64,000 nucleotides of DNA from Sediminibacterium sp. FEMGT703S (GCA_002786355.1 PGCO01000001.1:310001-374000), one strand, 5' to 3'; counted from the stretch's first letter, positions 28,501 to 38,700 are shown. Made by a program: numbers and translations. Notes: a model not told the origin generated them from the letters alone.

Positions 28501-28649
28501 GCTACTACAGAAGCACCAGAAAGCGGTGATCCGTCTTTTGAGTCAGTTACCTTTCCGGTAACTGTTTTCGTTTGCGCATGCGAGAAGATGGCAAACAGAC
28601 AAGCGAAGGCTCCCATCAATATGGGCCTGGCAAGCAGTCTTAGATTCAT
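25581..28649 (-). CDS. SusC/RagA family TonB-linked outer membrane transporter
   Basis: A 1022-residue TonB-dependent transporter. It has a signal peptide (LFAIFSHAQ), a carboxypeptidase-D regulatory-like domain (TVTGKVTDSKDGSPLSGASVVAKGT), the SusC signature DALTDVVVIGYGARKSKDVTGS, and a plug with TPGVLVTPSTGEPGAAATINIRGTGS. A 22-strand barrel follows, ending in the aromatic VVTLGVNIGF. It imports oligomers captured by the downstream SusD. No anti-sigma/ECF pair or hybrid two-component regulator lies beside it. Adjacent FG-GAP genes suggest a complex substrate, but none is defined. Confidence 0.93.
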   Translation of the reverse strand: MNLRLLARPILMGAFACLFAIFSHAQTKTVTGKVTDSKDGSPLSGASVVAKGTSTGTQTGADGSYKLTVPSSTKTLVISFAGFGNLEVNVSASNTADAKLTSTADALTDVVVIGYGARKSKDVTGSVARVTEKDFNKGQIASPDQLLQGRTPGVLVTPSTGEPGAAATINIRGTGSISGAQEPLYVIDGVPLGQGSAMESRSGVEGGTTPRNPLVFLNPNDIESITILKDASAAAIYGSRGANGVILITTKQGRGGKAGVFNFGANTSIANTARRYDLMNAQDFLLAAKKANIDGGADPIAAGEAVKGIDNGANTDWQDQIFRQAISQNYNLSWAYSNKGTTARLSASYDDQQGIIRNSSLQRLTARANLGQKLFNDKLKLEANITYSSTKSQFPPLSNNAGFQGSLLGAALQLNPTNPVYNRDGSFFQPGDQRNPVQMLAYFDDREVTNRLLTNLSATYQITSSLSYRAVLGLDNATSERLGFADPRLGTNAYGGTNNVFGRDYQNQIQGNGRGTKQNQEVNNTLFEQYLTFDKTFNNVHAINAVAGYSYQSVQNRYTGSFGWGLNTPVVAPTDVFARNFNQFRNYANFLPGFGRNELQSVFARVNYTYNDKYFFTATVRTDGSSKFGSNNRYGTFPAFAFKWRVMEESWAKNTLGKLFSEFNVRANYGKLGSQDNLANYAALNLQETFDVGNNTPAGPRSRVIQQGNPNLQWEEVTTTGFGVDFTTKNGRLSGTVDYYNAKRTNMLFLAPTPGGFAPQSNWWINLPGNVTNKGWEFSLNYKIIQGNKFNWDVSANLTTVENNVTGLPSPVNTGAVSGQGLTGAFAQTLTNGSPIFTWSMPVFQGFDGNGNARYAAGAANQLVGTALPKMFAGLTNNFSYGRWNLSVFLNAVTGHYVYNNTANALFLKGSLRNARNVTNEVGKGPENPFNPGSVSTRFLESGDFVRLANLNLSYAFDIKGKAIKTLSVFASGQNLALFSKYSGIDPEVNVDKNINGIPSRGFDYTQFPRPTVVTLGVNIGF

Positions 28650-28949
28650 AAATGGCAGTTTACTGGTTATTAAGCGTGTACAAAATACACATTTTTGGCA
28701 TTAAATAAAATTTTTGTTAATTTTTAAGTGGAAATTAAGAAAAAATTATTCAACACCTATTATGAATGATTTGTACCTTTTTTAGGACCACTGCTCAATA
28801 TAAAACGTTGCATCAATTAACAAAGTTTTTAATAAGCTAGCGGCATCTAATAACGCAAATATGTAAATAAAAGTGTAAGTGTGTAGATTAAAAACAATAA
28901 AAAAAATAAATAACCTTATTAACGCAAATAACCGCATATATTAAACAAA
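28650..28949. other. Long intergenic region upstream of susC
   Basis: About 300 AT-rich bases hold no ORF, tRNA or clear riboswitch. It must contain the susC promoter. The nearest thing to a -7 box is GTATTTTG on the minus strand close to the start, one base short of TAnnTTTG. I see no convincing operator repeat. Confidence 0.5.
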
Positions 28950-28984
28950 AAAGCCGCAAATAATATTCCATTATTTGCGGCTTT
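28950..28984 (-). terminator. Terminator downstream of the BNR-propeller gene
   Basis: AAAGCCGCAAATAAT and ATTATTTGCGGCTTT pair perfectly over 15 bp around a 5-nt loop (ATTCC). A T-rich stretch follows on the minus strand. It lies 16 bp after the stop at 29000 and closes that operon before susC. Confidence 0.9.
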
Positions 28985-28999
28985 ATGAAAACTAATCAA

Positions 29000-31900
29000 C
29001 TATAGCAATTGCTTAAACCTAGTTTTAAATCCTTTCATTTCGGCTTCTAATACATTAATTCCTTTCTCTTGACCTTCAGATAATGGCTCTAGGGCTGTTA
29101 CTAAATCAAGATAAAAATCACTGATTTTTTTCCTGAATTTGGTTTCATCAAAAAAGATGGATTTTCTATTGAGCTCTAACAACTCTCTTTTGAATGAATC
29201 CATTGCTTTTATTTTTTGAGTAATCTCATCAGAGTTTGGCATTTTGTTCCAAGCGGCTAACTTAACATCAATAGTATCTACCATATCAGCTAATTGTTCT
29301 TGAAGTAAAAAGACACGCATACTTTGTTGGTGTAATTTCTGCAAAGCCATTTCACTCAAGCCAGCAGCAGGATTAGGCAATACTGTTAATATTTGCTCAC
29401 TACTATCCTTTCCCGCTTTTACAACAATGCGATATTTCCCTGCAGGAACTTTAGGTCCATAAAACCCTGCATATTGAATAGATGATTGTGCAACAAATCC
29501 ACCTTTTGCAACTCTTGGAGGATTTGAAGTAAGGGTCCAAAAAACTTTGTTTAACCCTTTTAATCCAGTACCATTTAAGTCTTTTATTTTTTGATTTGCG
29601 GCATTATAAATATCAATTTTAACAACATCATTGCTGCGCTCTTTTAAGTAATAATAGAATGTTGGTGCCAATGATTTACTAGCCCCAGCATAACCTACTA
29701 AATTGGACGCTGCCTGAGGGTATTGTGCGCCATATTCATACTTAAATGGCTGAATAGGGTAAAACAAAAATGGTTTACTCAAATCAGATTTAACCATTTC
29801 TCTTAATGGCTGAATATCATCAATAATATAAATTCCTCTTCCATGTGTTGCAATGATTAAATCATTGGTTGAAGGATGAATTTTAATATCTCTTACTAAA
29901 CTGTACCATGGTAAATTTTGATACTTACTACGCATCCAGGTTTTACCTGCGTTTAATGAAATAAAAAATCCTGATTCTGTTCCTAAAAAAAGCAATTCAG
30001 GTGTTTTAGGGTCTTCTCTAATAATATGCGCAAACCCTGTTAACTCCTCTGATTCGAATTTTGTGAAACTATTTCCTCCATCATTACTCACCAATGCATA
30101 CGTAGTGTTATCGCCATACATATGATGATCTAGCGTTACAAAAATTCTATTTGCATTATGGGAAGACAGTTCAATACTACTAATCCAAGCATTTGCTGGT
30201 ACACCTGCTTTTGCAAATGCGTTTGATTTATTCGTCCAAGTTTTTCCACCATTATTAGTAAACATTAGATTACCATCATCTGTACCTACCCAAATAATAT
30301 TCTCATTATTGGGATGTTGTACAATGGTGAAAATGGTACAATGATTTTCAGCACTGGTATTATCGCCTGTTACACTCTCGCTGGTTTCTGCCTTGTTTTG
30401 AATGCTTTTATTGTTGGTGGTTAAATCTGGAGATATTCTTTCCCAGTTTCTTCCATTGTCTCTAGACCTAAATAAATACTGCGCACCTACATACAAATTG
30501 CTTTGCGATTTACCAGTAGCAGACTTCGTGTTAGATTTAGCAGTAACAATCGGCGTATTCCAATTCCATCGATGATCATCTTCACCTGTTTGTTTCTTTG
30601 GCTTAATGCCAGCAGATAAACCGGTTCTTAAATTAATTCGATACATGTCGCCACCTTGCGATTCAGCATAAATTATTTTCTCATCAATCGCATCTGGCTG
30701 AACCCAAAAACCATCTCCACCACCAAGCGCTTTCCAATCGGTAGCTGCAACCCCACCTGGTGCAGTGTTTGGGGCCATCCAATTGTTATTATCTTGTAAT
30801 CCCCCATAAATATTATAGGGAGATTGATTATCTATACTTACATGGTAAAATTGGGGAACAGGCAAGTTGTTTAAGAACTGCCAAGTAACGCCTTTATTAT
30901 AACTTAAATAAACGCCACCATCGGTACCCAAAAACAACATATCGGTATTAGAAGGATTGATCCATAAAGCATGATGATCTGCGTGTGGAGCAACACCGCC
31001 AATTACAGTATTTGCAAATGTTGCGCCGCCATCATTGGAATAATTAAAATCGTAAGCAGGTCTGTAAACACGCTTAGGATCTTTTGGATCAACTACTAAA
31101 GTGCTAAAATAAAAAGGTCTAGCCGTTAAGCCTGTAGCAGAAGTGAGTTTTGTCCAAGTTTCACCCTCGTCATTGGATTGATATAAAGCAGATTCTTTGG
31201 CTTCAACCAATGCCAATACTTGTGAAGGTTTAGAAGGGTTAATGGTTACGACAATTCTACCCAAGTTACCTTCAGGTAAACCCTTAGTAAGTTTGTTCCA
31301 AGTTTTACCACCGTCTACTGATTTATAAAATGCAGAGCCTGATCCTCCAGAAACAAATGAAAATGCCTTTCTCCTAAATTCCCAAGTGGATGCAAATACA
31401 ATTTTAGGATTGGTAGGGTGTACAGCTATATCAGCACATCCAGTATTTTCATTGATGTATAAGATTTTCTCCCAAGTTTTTCCTGCATCGGTAGATTTAT
31501 ATAAACCACGATGCGTAGAGGATTTAAACAATGGACCAGGAGCTGCTACATAAACTACTTTTTTATCGGTAGGATCTATTGCGATTTTACTAATATGCTC
31601 GGTACTATCTAAGCCAAGCTTTTGCCAATTAGATCCACCATCAGTGGTTTTATACAAACCCGCACCAATAGAAACCGAATTACGCATATTGCTTTCGCCT
31701 GTTCCAGCATATACCACTCTTGCACTTCCTGGCTCTAAAGCCAAAGCACCAATTGATTGGTTATACTTGTCAAAAATCGGAGCGAATGATTGACCACCAT
31801 TTTGACTTTTCCAAATACCACCACCGGCAGTACCCACGTATAAATTTAATTGTGCATCTGCATAAGCACCTTCAATAGCTGTAATTCTTCCACTCATGGT

Positions 31901-32020
31901 AGAAGGGCCCAAAGCCCTTGCCCCCATTACTTGAAATTGAGCAGTATTAAAAGAAGGAACGTTTTGTGCATGCAATAACATGCCTATGCCCGAAATAAGG
32001 GCAACAAGAAGTACTCTCAT
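29000..32020 (-). CDS. BNR/Asp-box beta-propeller protein, sortilin/VPS10-like
   Basis: The 1006-residue exported protein (signal ALISGIGMLLHAQ) carries about nine Asp-box repeats, for example TTDGGSNWQKL, STDAGKTWEKI, SVDGGKTWNKL, SNDEGETWTKL and TNNGGKTWTNK. These fold into one or two beta-propellers as in GH74-like and VPS10 proteins. A C-terminal region (about 730-1006) has an Ig-like part and a helical tail. Database names for such proteins (glycosyl hydrolase) are usually not supported by catalytic evidence, and I see no identifiable active site. It starts 10 bp after the LolA-like gene and likely forms an operon with it. Confidence 0.8.
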   Translation of the reverse strand: MRVLLVALISGIGMLLHAQNVPSFNTAQFQVMGARALGPSTMSGRITAIEGAYADAQLNLYVGTAGGGIWKSQNGGQSFAPIFDKYNQSIGALALEPGSARVVYAGTGESNMRNSVSIGAGLYKTTDGGSNWQKLGLDSTEHISKIAIDPTDKKVVYVAAPGPLFKSSTHRGLYKSTDAGKTWEKILYINENTGCADIAVHPTNPKIVFASTWEFRRKAFSFVSGGSGSAFYKSVDGGKTWNKLTKGLPEGNLGRIVVTINPSKPSQVLALVEAKESALYQSNDEGETWTKLTSATGLTARPFYFSTLVVDPKDPKRVYRPAYDFNYSNDGGATFANTVIGGVAPHADHHALWINPSNTDMLFLGTDGGVYLSYNKGVTWQFLNNLPVPQFYHVSIDNQSPYNIYGGLQDNNNWMAPNTAPGGVAATDWKALGGGDGFWVQPDAIDEKIIYAESQGGDMYRINLRTGLSAGIKPKKQTGEDDHRWNWNTPIVTAKSNTKSATGKSQSNLYVGAQYLFRSRDNGRNWERISPDLTTNNKSIQNKAETSESVTGDNTSAENHCTIFTIVQHPNNENIIWVGTDDGNLMFTNNGGKTWTNKSNAFAKAGVPANAWISSIELSSHNANRIFVTLDHHMYGDNTTYALVSNDGGNSFTKFESEELTGFAHIIREDPKTPELLFLGTESGFFISLNAGKTWMRSKYQNLPWYSLVRDIKIHPSTNDLIIATHGRGIYIIDDIQPLREMVKSDLSKPFLFYPIQPFKYEYGAQYPQAASNLVGYAGASKSLAPTFYYYLKERSNDVVKIDIYNAANQKIKDLNGTGLKGLNKVFWTLTSNPPRVAKGGFVAQSSIQYAGFYGPKVPAGKYRIVVKAGKDSSEQILTVLPNPAAGLSEMALQKLHQQSMRVFLLQEQLADMVDTIDVKLAAWNKMPNSDEITQKIKAMDSFKRELLELNRKSIFFDETKFRKKISDFYLDLVTALEPLSEGQEKGINVLEAEMKGFKTRFKQLL

Positions 32021-32030
32021 TTAGTTTGGT

Positions 32031-32732
32031 TTAGTTACCTGAAAAAATAGCTGCGTCAACAGTAGGATTGATTGTTACCTTTTTAGTAACCATCATCATC
32101 ATACCCATATCAGACTTGAAAGCCATTTTAATACCATTCTCTAATGTTTGGTAGTCTAGGTATTTTACAGCTTGTTTAATTTCTTGTCCTTGCTGCTTCA
32201 CAGTAGATTCTTCTTTGTAAATTAAACCAGTAGTAAGGTCAAAGAAGTATACTTTTTCGTTTCCGTTTTTACTTACCAATTTTAATTTATGATAAGATGT
32301 TCCTTCTTCTTCTTCTTTACCTAAATACTCTACAGTAGAACCTTTTTCTTTATAGTTTACAAACTCATCTTGAACATCTAATTCATCCAATTTAGTTTTA
32401 AGCTCATCTTCTGTAATGGCTTCTAAACTGGTTTTACCCATTAATGGATTTTGAGACCAACCTTTCGTAGGGGTTACGATATCAATAATTTTACTTCCTT
32501 GGAATTCTGCATCAACACGCATCCCTTTCATGTGAACGGCTTGCATGGTGAATGGGATAGCAATACCCTGGACTTCAATTTGGCCTTCTACTTTTAAAGA
32601 CTGTATTTTACTCCACTTGTCTGCACCGCCAATAGCAGTTACATACTTGTTAATTACTTCCTCTGCAGTTTGAGCCGAAAGGCTGATAACAGAAGCAACT
32701 AAAACAAAAATCGACAACAAAACCTTTTTCAT
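32031..32732 (-). CDS. Exported LolA-like protein
   Basis: The 233-residue protein has a signal peptide (LVASVISLSAQ) and then a pattern of beta strands typical of LolA/LppX-like outer membrane lipoprotein-sorting folds in Bacteroidota. The stretches AEEVINKYVTAIGGADKWSKIQSLKVEGQ and KVYFFDLTTGLIYKEES...YLDYQTLENGIKMAF fit. A methionine run (MGMMMMV) near the end is unusual. A lipid or hydrophobic ligand is possible; this is family-level inference. The gene heads a two-gene operon with the BNR protein. Confidence 0.7.
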   Translation of the reverse strand: MKKVLLSIFVLVASVISLSAQTAEEVINKYVTAIGGADKWSKIQSLKVEGQIEVQGIAIPFTMQAVHMKGMRVDAEFQGSKIIDIVTPTKGWSQNPLMGKTSLEAITEDELKTKLDELDVQDEFVNYKEKGSTVEYLGKEEEEGTSYHKLKLVSKNGNEKVYFFDLTTGLIYKEESTVKQQGQEIKQAVKYLDYQTLENGIKMAFKSDMGMMMMVTKKVTINPTVDAAIFSGN

Positions 32733-32846
32733 AAAATGGTATTTAATTAATTTACTTATGAGTATATAATATTATGCCAATATTACATTCTGAATAGAGA
32801 TTATTGGTGTTTTATATGTTAACGGTAAATTAATTCGGTCAAACGG

Positions 32847-34592
32847 TTACAACTTACAAGACTTTTCTATTTCGATGGTTGCCGCAAAAACGCCCATTGC
32901 CGCAGCTTTCTGTAGATCTGCACAACCGCCTGTAGGTTGTTTTAAAATAACTTTTAAAATACCCCTGTTCAAGTATATATCGCCGTAATTAGGATCCATT
33001 TGAATGGCTTTATCATAATCTGTTATTGCAGCTACAAATTGCTTTAACTGCCCCCTTACAATGCCTCTGTTAAAATAAATATTTGGCATTGAGGGGTCTA
33101 ACTGAATTACTTTATTAAAATCAGCGAGTGCCCCTAAATAATCTTTGGCAGCATATTTAGCCAAGCCCCGATTATACCAGGCCCCTGCGTTAGTTGGTTT
33201 CAATCGAATGCATGAGTTATAATCGGCCAATGCCCCTTTCTTATCTCCTATAGCAGCCCTTACTACTCCACGATTAAAATAGATATCGCCATTATTGGGG
33301 TCTAATTTGATTGCGCTATTGTAATCTGCCAAAGCAGCATCAAAATCGCCAGACTTTTCATATTGAATTCCTCTGTTAAAATAAGCAGGGACATTTTTTT
33401 TATTGTATTCAATGGCATTTGAAAAATCTTCAATAGCCGCAGCTGTATCGGATAGTTCAAGTTGAATAAGCCCCCTATTCACATATAAGTCTGAATTTTT
33501 GGGTGCTAGTACCAAGGCTTTATCAAACTCATCTTTGGCTTCTTTTAACTTAGACAAACTACGTAATGCAACTCCTTTATTAAAATAGATATCTGCATTA
33601 GATTGATTGTATCCTAAAGCCAAATCTAAATCTGGGATAGCCCCTTTATAATCATTCAATTTAATTTTACTGAGTGCACGATTAAAAAAAACATTTTCTA
33701 CGGCTGAATCCAATGCTATTACACTATTGTAATCTGATATAGCCGCATTATGATTATTCAATGCCGCTTTTGAAATGGCTCTATTAAAATAAATATCTGC
33801 TGCAGGATCTAAATCTATGGCTTTATCAAAATCTAAAATGGCCCCTTTATGGTTATTCATTTTCGCTTTTACATACCCTCTATTAAACCATGCTTCTACA
33901 AAATCTGGCACCAATTTGAGGGCATTACTATAGTCGTTGATTGCCCCAACATAATCTTGTATATTGGTCTTTTCAATTGCTCTATTAAACCAAGCACTTT
34001 CATTTTTAGGATTATATACAATAGACTTATTATAATCTTTTAATGCACCATCAGCATCACTTAAAGCACTTTTTACCACTCCTCTGTTAAAATAAACATC
34101 GCCATAATTAGGTTTTAAAACCAGCGCCCGATTATAATCTTCTAAAGCACCTTGCAAATCTTTTAGCTTCTCTTTTTCGATACCTCGGTTAAAAAGCATA
34201 TTTGCCGTAGCAGGGCCAATTTCGATTGCACGACTATAATCTTCTACGGCTCCCTCTGCATCTCCTGATAAACTTTTAACGAATCCTCTATTAAAGAACA
34301 AATTAGGATCTGACTCATTAATTTCTAGCGCAAATCCAAGATCTTCAATAGCTCCTGCATAATTCTTTAATTCTCGTTTAGCAATAGACCTATTCAGGAA
34401 TAAATTAACGTCATCGGGAGTTAATTCAAGTGCTTGGGTAAAATCTTCAATGGCTCCCTTGTAATTTTTTGAAGTCATTCTTTGTAGGCCCCGCTTTACC
34501 AGCTGGTCTAAATTTTGTGCCTGTACGGCGGCGGAAAAACCAATCAACAATACAATAAGAAAACCTCTGATAACAGTACTGAATTTAATCAT
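32847..34592 (-). CDS. TPR-repeat protein, about 16 tandem repeats
   Basis: The 581-residue exported protein (signal FLIVLLIGFSAAVQA) is almost entirely 34-residue tetratricopeptide repeats of the form NRGIxKxxLxDYxGAIxDYxxAIxLxP. It has about 16 copies, very regular, ending in a Cys pair (GCADLQKAAAMG...EKSC). TPR superhelices bind peptides or partner proteins. It lies 28 bp after the efflux adaptor gene and may belong to that transcript, though no functional link is known. The near-identical repeats could recombine. Confidence 0.85.
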   Translation of the reverse strand: MIKFSTVIRGFLIVLLIGFSAAVQAQNLDQLVKRGLQRMTSKNYKGAIEDFTQALELTPDDVNLFLNRSIAKRELKNYAGAIEDLGFALEINESDPNLFFNRGFVKSLSGDAEGAVEDYSRAIEIGPATANMLFNRGIEKEKLKDLQGALEDYNRALVLKPNYGDVYFNRGVVKSALSDADGALKDYNKSIVYNPKNESAWFNRAIEKTNIQDYVGAINDYSNALKLVPDFVEAWFNRGYVKAKMNNHKGAILDFDKAIDLDPAADIYFNRAISKAALNNHNAAISDYNSVIALDSAVENVFFNRALSKIKLNDYKGAIPDLDLALGYNQSNADIYFNKGVALRSLSKLKEAKDEFDKALVLAPKNSDLYVNRGLIQLELSDTAAAIEDFSNAIEYNKKNVPAYFNRGIQYEKSGDFDAALADYNSAIKLDPNNGDIYFNRGVVRAAIGDKKGALADYNSCIRLKPTNAGAWYNRGLAKYAAKDYLGALADFNKVIQLDPSMPNIYFNRGIVRGQLKQFVAAITDYDKAIQMDPNYGDIYLNRGILKVILKQPTGGCADLQKAAAMGVFAATIEIEKSCKL

Positions 34593-34620
34593 AAAATCTT
34601 GCTAATTAGCTGCAAGTTAA

Positions 34621-35754
34621 TTACTCTGCTTCATTCTTCAGCATCATTAATAAGGTATAAGCCCCTTTTGTAACGTAATTGGCTTTGTCTAGAATGTCTT
34701 TTTCTGGCAATAAAATCTCGGTCATCCCGTTCTCGGTATCACCCAAACGAACTTCAGTCATGATAAATTGTTGTTTATCAATCGCTTTAAATACATACTG
34801 TTTGCCTTCAAATCGTACAATTCCATCAATTGGTAAAACATTGGCCTTCCTATTCCTGACTTTAATTTCTGCATTCATATAAGTGCCGGGAATCAAAAGC
34901 TTATCATAGGTTTCAAAATGACAATGGACATCGGTAAAGCCCTCTTGATTAATATCTTTCCCAATCAACAACACTTCACAATCATATTTTCTCTGAGGAT
35001 TATTATTGGTAAAAGCAACCAATCCCTGGCCAATAAACAGCTTATCTAAGTCTTTTTCAAAGATTTTAAGGGCCAAATGAATATCTGTAGGATTAACCAA
35101 CTCGAACATGATTTCTGTAGGGGAAATGTATTTCCCAATATTTACATTCACTTTTGTTACATAGCCATCTATGGGAGAATGAATATTCACGCTTTTGCTG
35201 ATATTGTTTTCATTTAAGGTGGATGGATTAATTCCCACTAACTGTAGTTTTTGTGCCAGTGCAGAAACCAATATTTTTTGTGTTTTATACTCAGACTCTG
35301 CTTGCTGCAACATTTTATCGCTACTCGCCTGACTGGCATTTAATTCCTTTTGGCGAATGAATTCTTTTTCGAACATGACTAGCTTTACTTTAGCTGTTAA
35401 GTAGTCTTGTTGCAATTGAATATACTGTTGATCTTCCATTACTGCCACAACTTCTCCTTTATTCACGTGCATACCAGGCAACAATTTGCTGGTTTTTAAA
35501 TACCCTCCTAGTGGAACACTAATAGAGACCATATTTTGAGGAGGCACATCAATTTTTCCATTCACTTTCATCAACGAAGAAATTTCCAGTTCCTGCATTT
35601 GACCAATGGCTAATGAAGCATTTTTTAATTGTTCATTGGATAATACCAATGTATCCGCAGTTGCTGTTGCCGCAACTGTCTCTTCCTTTTGATCCTTATT
35701 AGAACAGGCCATAACAAATAGGCCACTGAATAAAATATATAAATAGATTTTCAT
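34621..35754 (-). CDS. RND efflux periplasmic adaptor lipoprotein (CusB/CzcB type)
   Basis: The adaptor links the inner membrane pump to the outer membrane factor. The 377-residue protein has a lipoprotein signal (FSGLFVMAC), a biotinyl-lipoyl-like domain (VSISVPLGGYLKTSKLLPGMHVNKGEVVAVMED), and a helical hairpin (about 110-170). A beta-barrel segment follows (VNIHSPIDGYVTKVNVNIGKYISPTEIMFELVNP). It lies 5 bp after the pump gene. The C-terminal part gives no clear metal-binding motif. Confidence 0.9.
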   Translation of the reverse strand: MKIYLYILFSGLFVMACSNKDQKEETVAATATADTLVLSNEQLKNASLAIGQMQELEISSLMKVNGKIDVPPQNMVSISVPLGGYLKTSKLLPGMHVNKGEVVAVMEDQQYIQLQQDYLTAKVKLVMFEKEFIRQKELNASQASSDKMLQQAESEYKTQKILVSALAQKLQLVGINPSTLNENNISKSVNIHSPIDGYVTKVNVNIGKYISPTEIMFELVNPTDIHLALKIFEKDLDKLFIGQGLVAFTNNNPQRKYDCEVLLIGKDINQEGFTDVHCHFETYDKLLIPGTYMNAEIKVRNRKANVLPIDGIVRFEGKQYVFKAIDKQQFIMTEVRLGDTENGMTEILLPEKDILDKANYVTKGAYTLLMMLKNEAE

Positions 35755-35759
35755 GATCT

Positions 35760-38700
35760 TTATTGTTGAATATAATAAGTTAATTGTATGATTGATTCAT
35801 TTAAACTTCTAACTGCTTCGGTATAGTCATTTCTAACACTGGTTGCCTGATTAATTAATTGTACCCATTCTAAATAATTGATTAATCCTGCAGACAATTG
35901 CTTATTAGCAGTTTCTGTAATTAATTGGGCATTTTTTAATCCGGTTTTTTCTAGATACTGAACAGTTGTTAAGTATTTAGAAAACTGTGTTATAGTAGTT
36001 TGATATTCCGTAGTTAGTTGTTGCCTTACTTGTTGGTATTTTGCTTCCGCTAATTTTTCACTTAAAGAGGCACTATTGATCCGGGCTTTTTGCGCTTTAG
36101 TAAATAAAGGTATCCCCATTCCAAATTGGACTGTACTGAATCTTTTACCACTGTAAAATACATCGTCGGCACCTATTCCTCGAATACTTCCATTTAAATA
36201 GCCCAATGATAAATCTGGTAAGAGTTTACTTTTTTCTAACTCTGTACTAGCCATTGCTAATGATTGTTGTTGTAGCATGCTTTGTAAAATAGGATGATTG
36301 CTCAACTGGGCAGTGTCTAATAAAGCAGTTGGTGACAATGGTCCCCTACTAGTTTCTGGGATATAAGCCATCTTTGTATTTAACAAGAGTTGAAACTGTA
36401 GTTGCATCATAGAGGCATCTTGCGATAATTGCTGCAATTGCATTTGTATTTGTCCTAACAATGTTTCAGCACTTGTTTTTTCTAGAATATTAGATTCACC
36501 CGTTTTCAAACGTAAAGCTGCTTTTTGATAAAATGCTGAATACAAACTATCAGAAAAAAGTAGTAATTCCTTTTTCTTCTGCAAATACACCATGGCATAA
36601 TATACTTGTTGAACTTGCTTTTTCAATATGGCTTCTTGAATGGCAATATTTAATACACTGTTTTTATATTCAGCTTGCAATAAATCGCGCTCTCTTTTAT
36701 ACACCGTTGGAAAAGCAATGGATTGGCTAATCCCTAATCGGGTATCTGTATAAATACTATTGATTTGTCCAACCTCACCTACAAATGCAGTTTTTGGTAG
36801 ATTCCCAGCAGTACCTATGAGTATTTGTTGGTATTCTGCTTTTAACTGTTCATTCTTCACCAACAAATTATTTTTTAAAGCAGAGTCAACAGCTGCTTTA
36901 ACAGAAATAGGATGGGCATTATTGTTTTGTGCAATAGCAACAGAACCCATGAGTAAAAAACCCAACAAAATTGTTACTCCTTTATTGAAGGGTAAACTTG
37001 CATTAAATCCTTTTTCGAACATTATATATAATACAGGCAATACAAATAAGGTGAGCAATGTTGCAATCATTAAGCCGCCAATTACCACGGTAGCTAAAGG
37101 TCTTTGCACTTCTGCACCAGCTCCAATACTCAATGCCATTGGAAGGAATCCTAGTGAAGCCACAAAAGCGGTCATTAAAACAGGACGCAATCTCAAGCTT
37201 GTTCCAGTAAGTACAATCGTTCTTAAATTATCCATCCCATCATTTTTAAGTCTGTTGAATTCTGCAATTAATACAATACCATTTAATACGGCTACGCCAA
37301 ACAAAGCAATAAAACCCACTCCCGCACTAATACTGAAAGGCATATCTCTTAATGCCAAGAAAAAGATTCCTCCAATAGCAGATAAAGGAATAGCCGAATA
37401 AATAAGCAACCCATGCTTAATTGAATTGAATGCGAAATAAAGTAATAAAAATATCAGCAATAAAGACACTGGAACAGCTATCATCAATCTTGCTTTTGCC
37501 GCATTTAAATTTTCAAATGCGCCTCCATAAGTAATATAATAGCCCACTGGAAACTTAACCTGTTTTTCTATTTTTTGCTGTAACTCTTTTACAATGGTTT
37601 CTACATCTCTACCCCTCACATTAAAACCAATTACAATTCTGCGTTTGGCATCTTCTCTTTGAATTTGATTAGGACCATCTTTAATTTCAATAGTTGCCAA
37701 TTGAGAAAGCGGTACTTGTACACCTGATGGAGTTGGGATCAATAGTTGCTGAATATCTTTAAGGTCCTTTTTCATTTCGCCTTTTATACGAACCACTAAA
37801 TCGAATCGCTTCTCGCCTTCAAAAAGCAACCCACTGCTTTGACCGGCAAATGCTGCATTCACCACTTTATTAATGTCTTGCACATTTAAATTGTATTGTG
37901 CAATAGTGTTTCGATTGTACTCAATTAAAATTTGTGGCATGCCCGTGACTGCTTCTACATAAATACTTTTAGCACCTTCTACCGTACCTGCAATTTTACC
38001 AATGGTAGCAGCATATGCAGCCAGTGTATCTAAATTTTCACCAAAAATTTTGCATACTACATCCTGTCTTGCACCAGTCATTAATTCATTAAATCTCATT
38101 TGTACAGGAAATTGAAATCCAGTGGTGATTCCTGGAACAGCAGCCATTGTTGCACCCATTTTTTCGGCCAACTCATTAAATGTTTTAGCAGATGTCCATT
38201 GCTCTTTGGGTTTTAATATCACCATCAAATCACTAGCTTCCATTGGCATTGGATCGGTGGGTACTTCTCCACTTCCTATTTTAGTTACAATCTTTTCAAT
38301 CTCTGGATATTGTTTGAGTAAAAGCGAAGCTGCTTTTTGGGTACTTTCTACCGTTGTATTCAAATTACTACCCGTTAAAACCCTTGTATCTATTGCAAAA
38401 TCTCCTTCTTCTAATGCGGGGATGAATTCTCCTCCTAACCTGCTCAAAATGAATAAAGCAACAATAAATAAACTAATTACAAAACCGAGCACCAATTTGG
38501 GGAAGTGCAAAATATATTCCAATGCCCTTTTATAACTACTCTCTAATTTAGCCATTACACGATCCGACCAAGTTGGCTGATGGCTTATTTTTTTACTTAA
38601 AAATACAGCACTCATCATAGGGATATAAGTGAGCGAAAGAATAAATGCACCCAATAATGCAAAAGCAACTGTTTGTGCCATTGGCTTAAACATTTTACCC

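Noticed and set aside
28700-28720. susC promoter at GTATTTTG
   Set aside because: One base short of the TAnnTTTG consensus and without a -33 box, so it is not listed as a promoter.
36760-37401. 213-aa plus-strand ORF antisense to the efflux pump
   Set aside because: It lies wholly inside the strongly supported RND gene and its composition (Pro, Ile, Thr, Lys) is that of an antisense shadow. No family features.
38122-38535. 137-aa plus-strand ORF antisense to the same pump gene
   Set aside because: Shadow of the RND coding sequence; no start context or recognisable domain.
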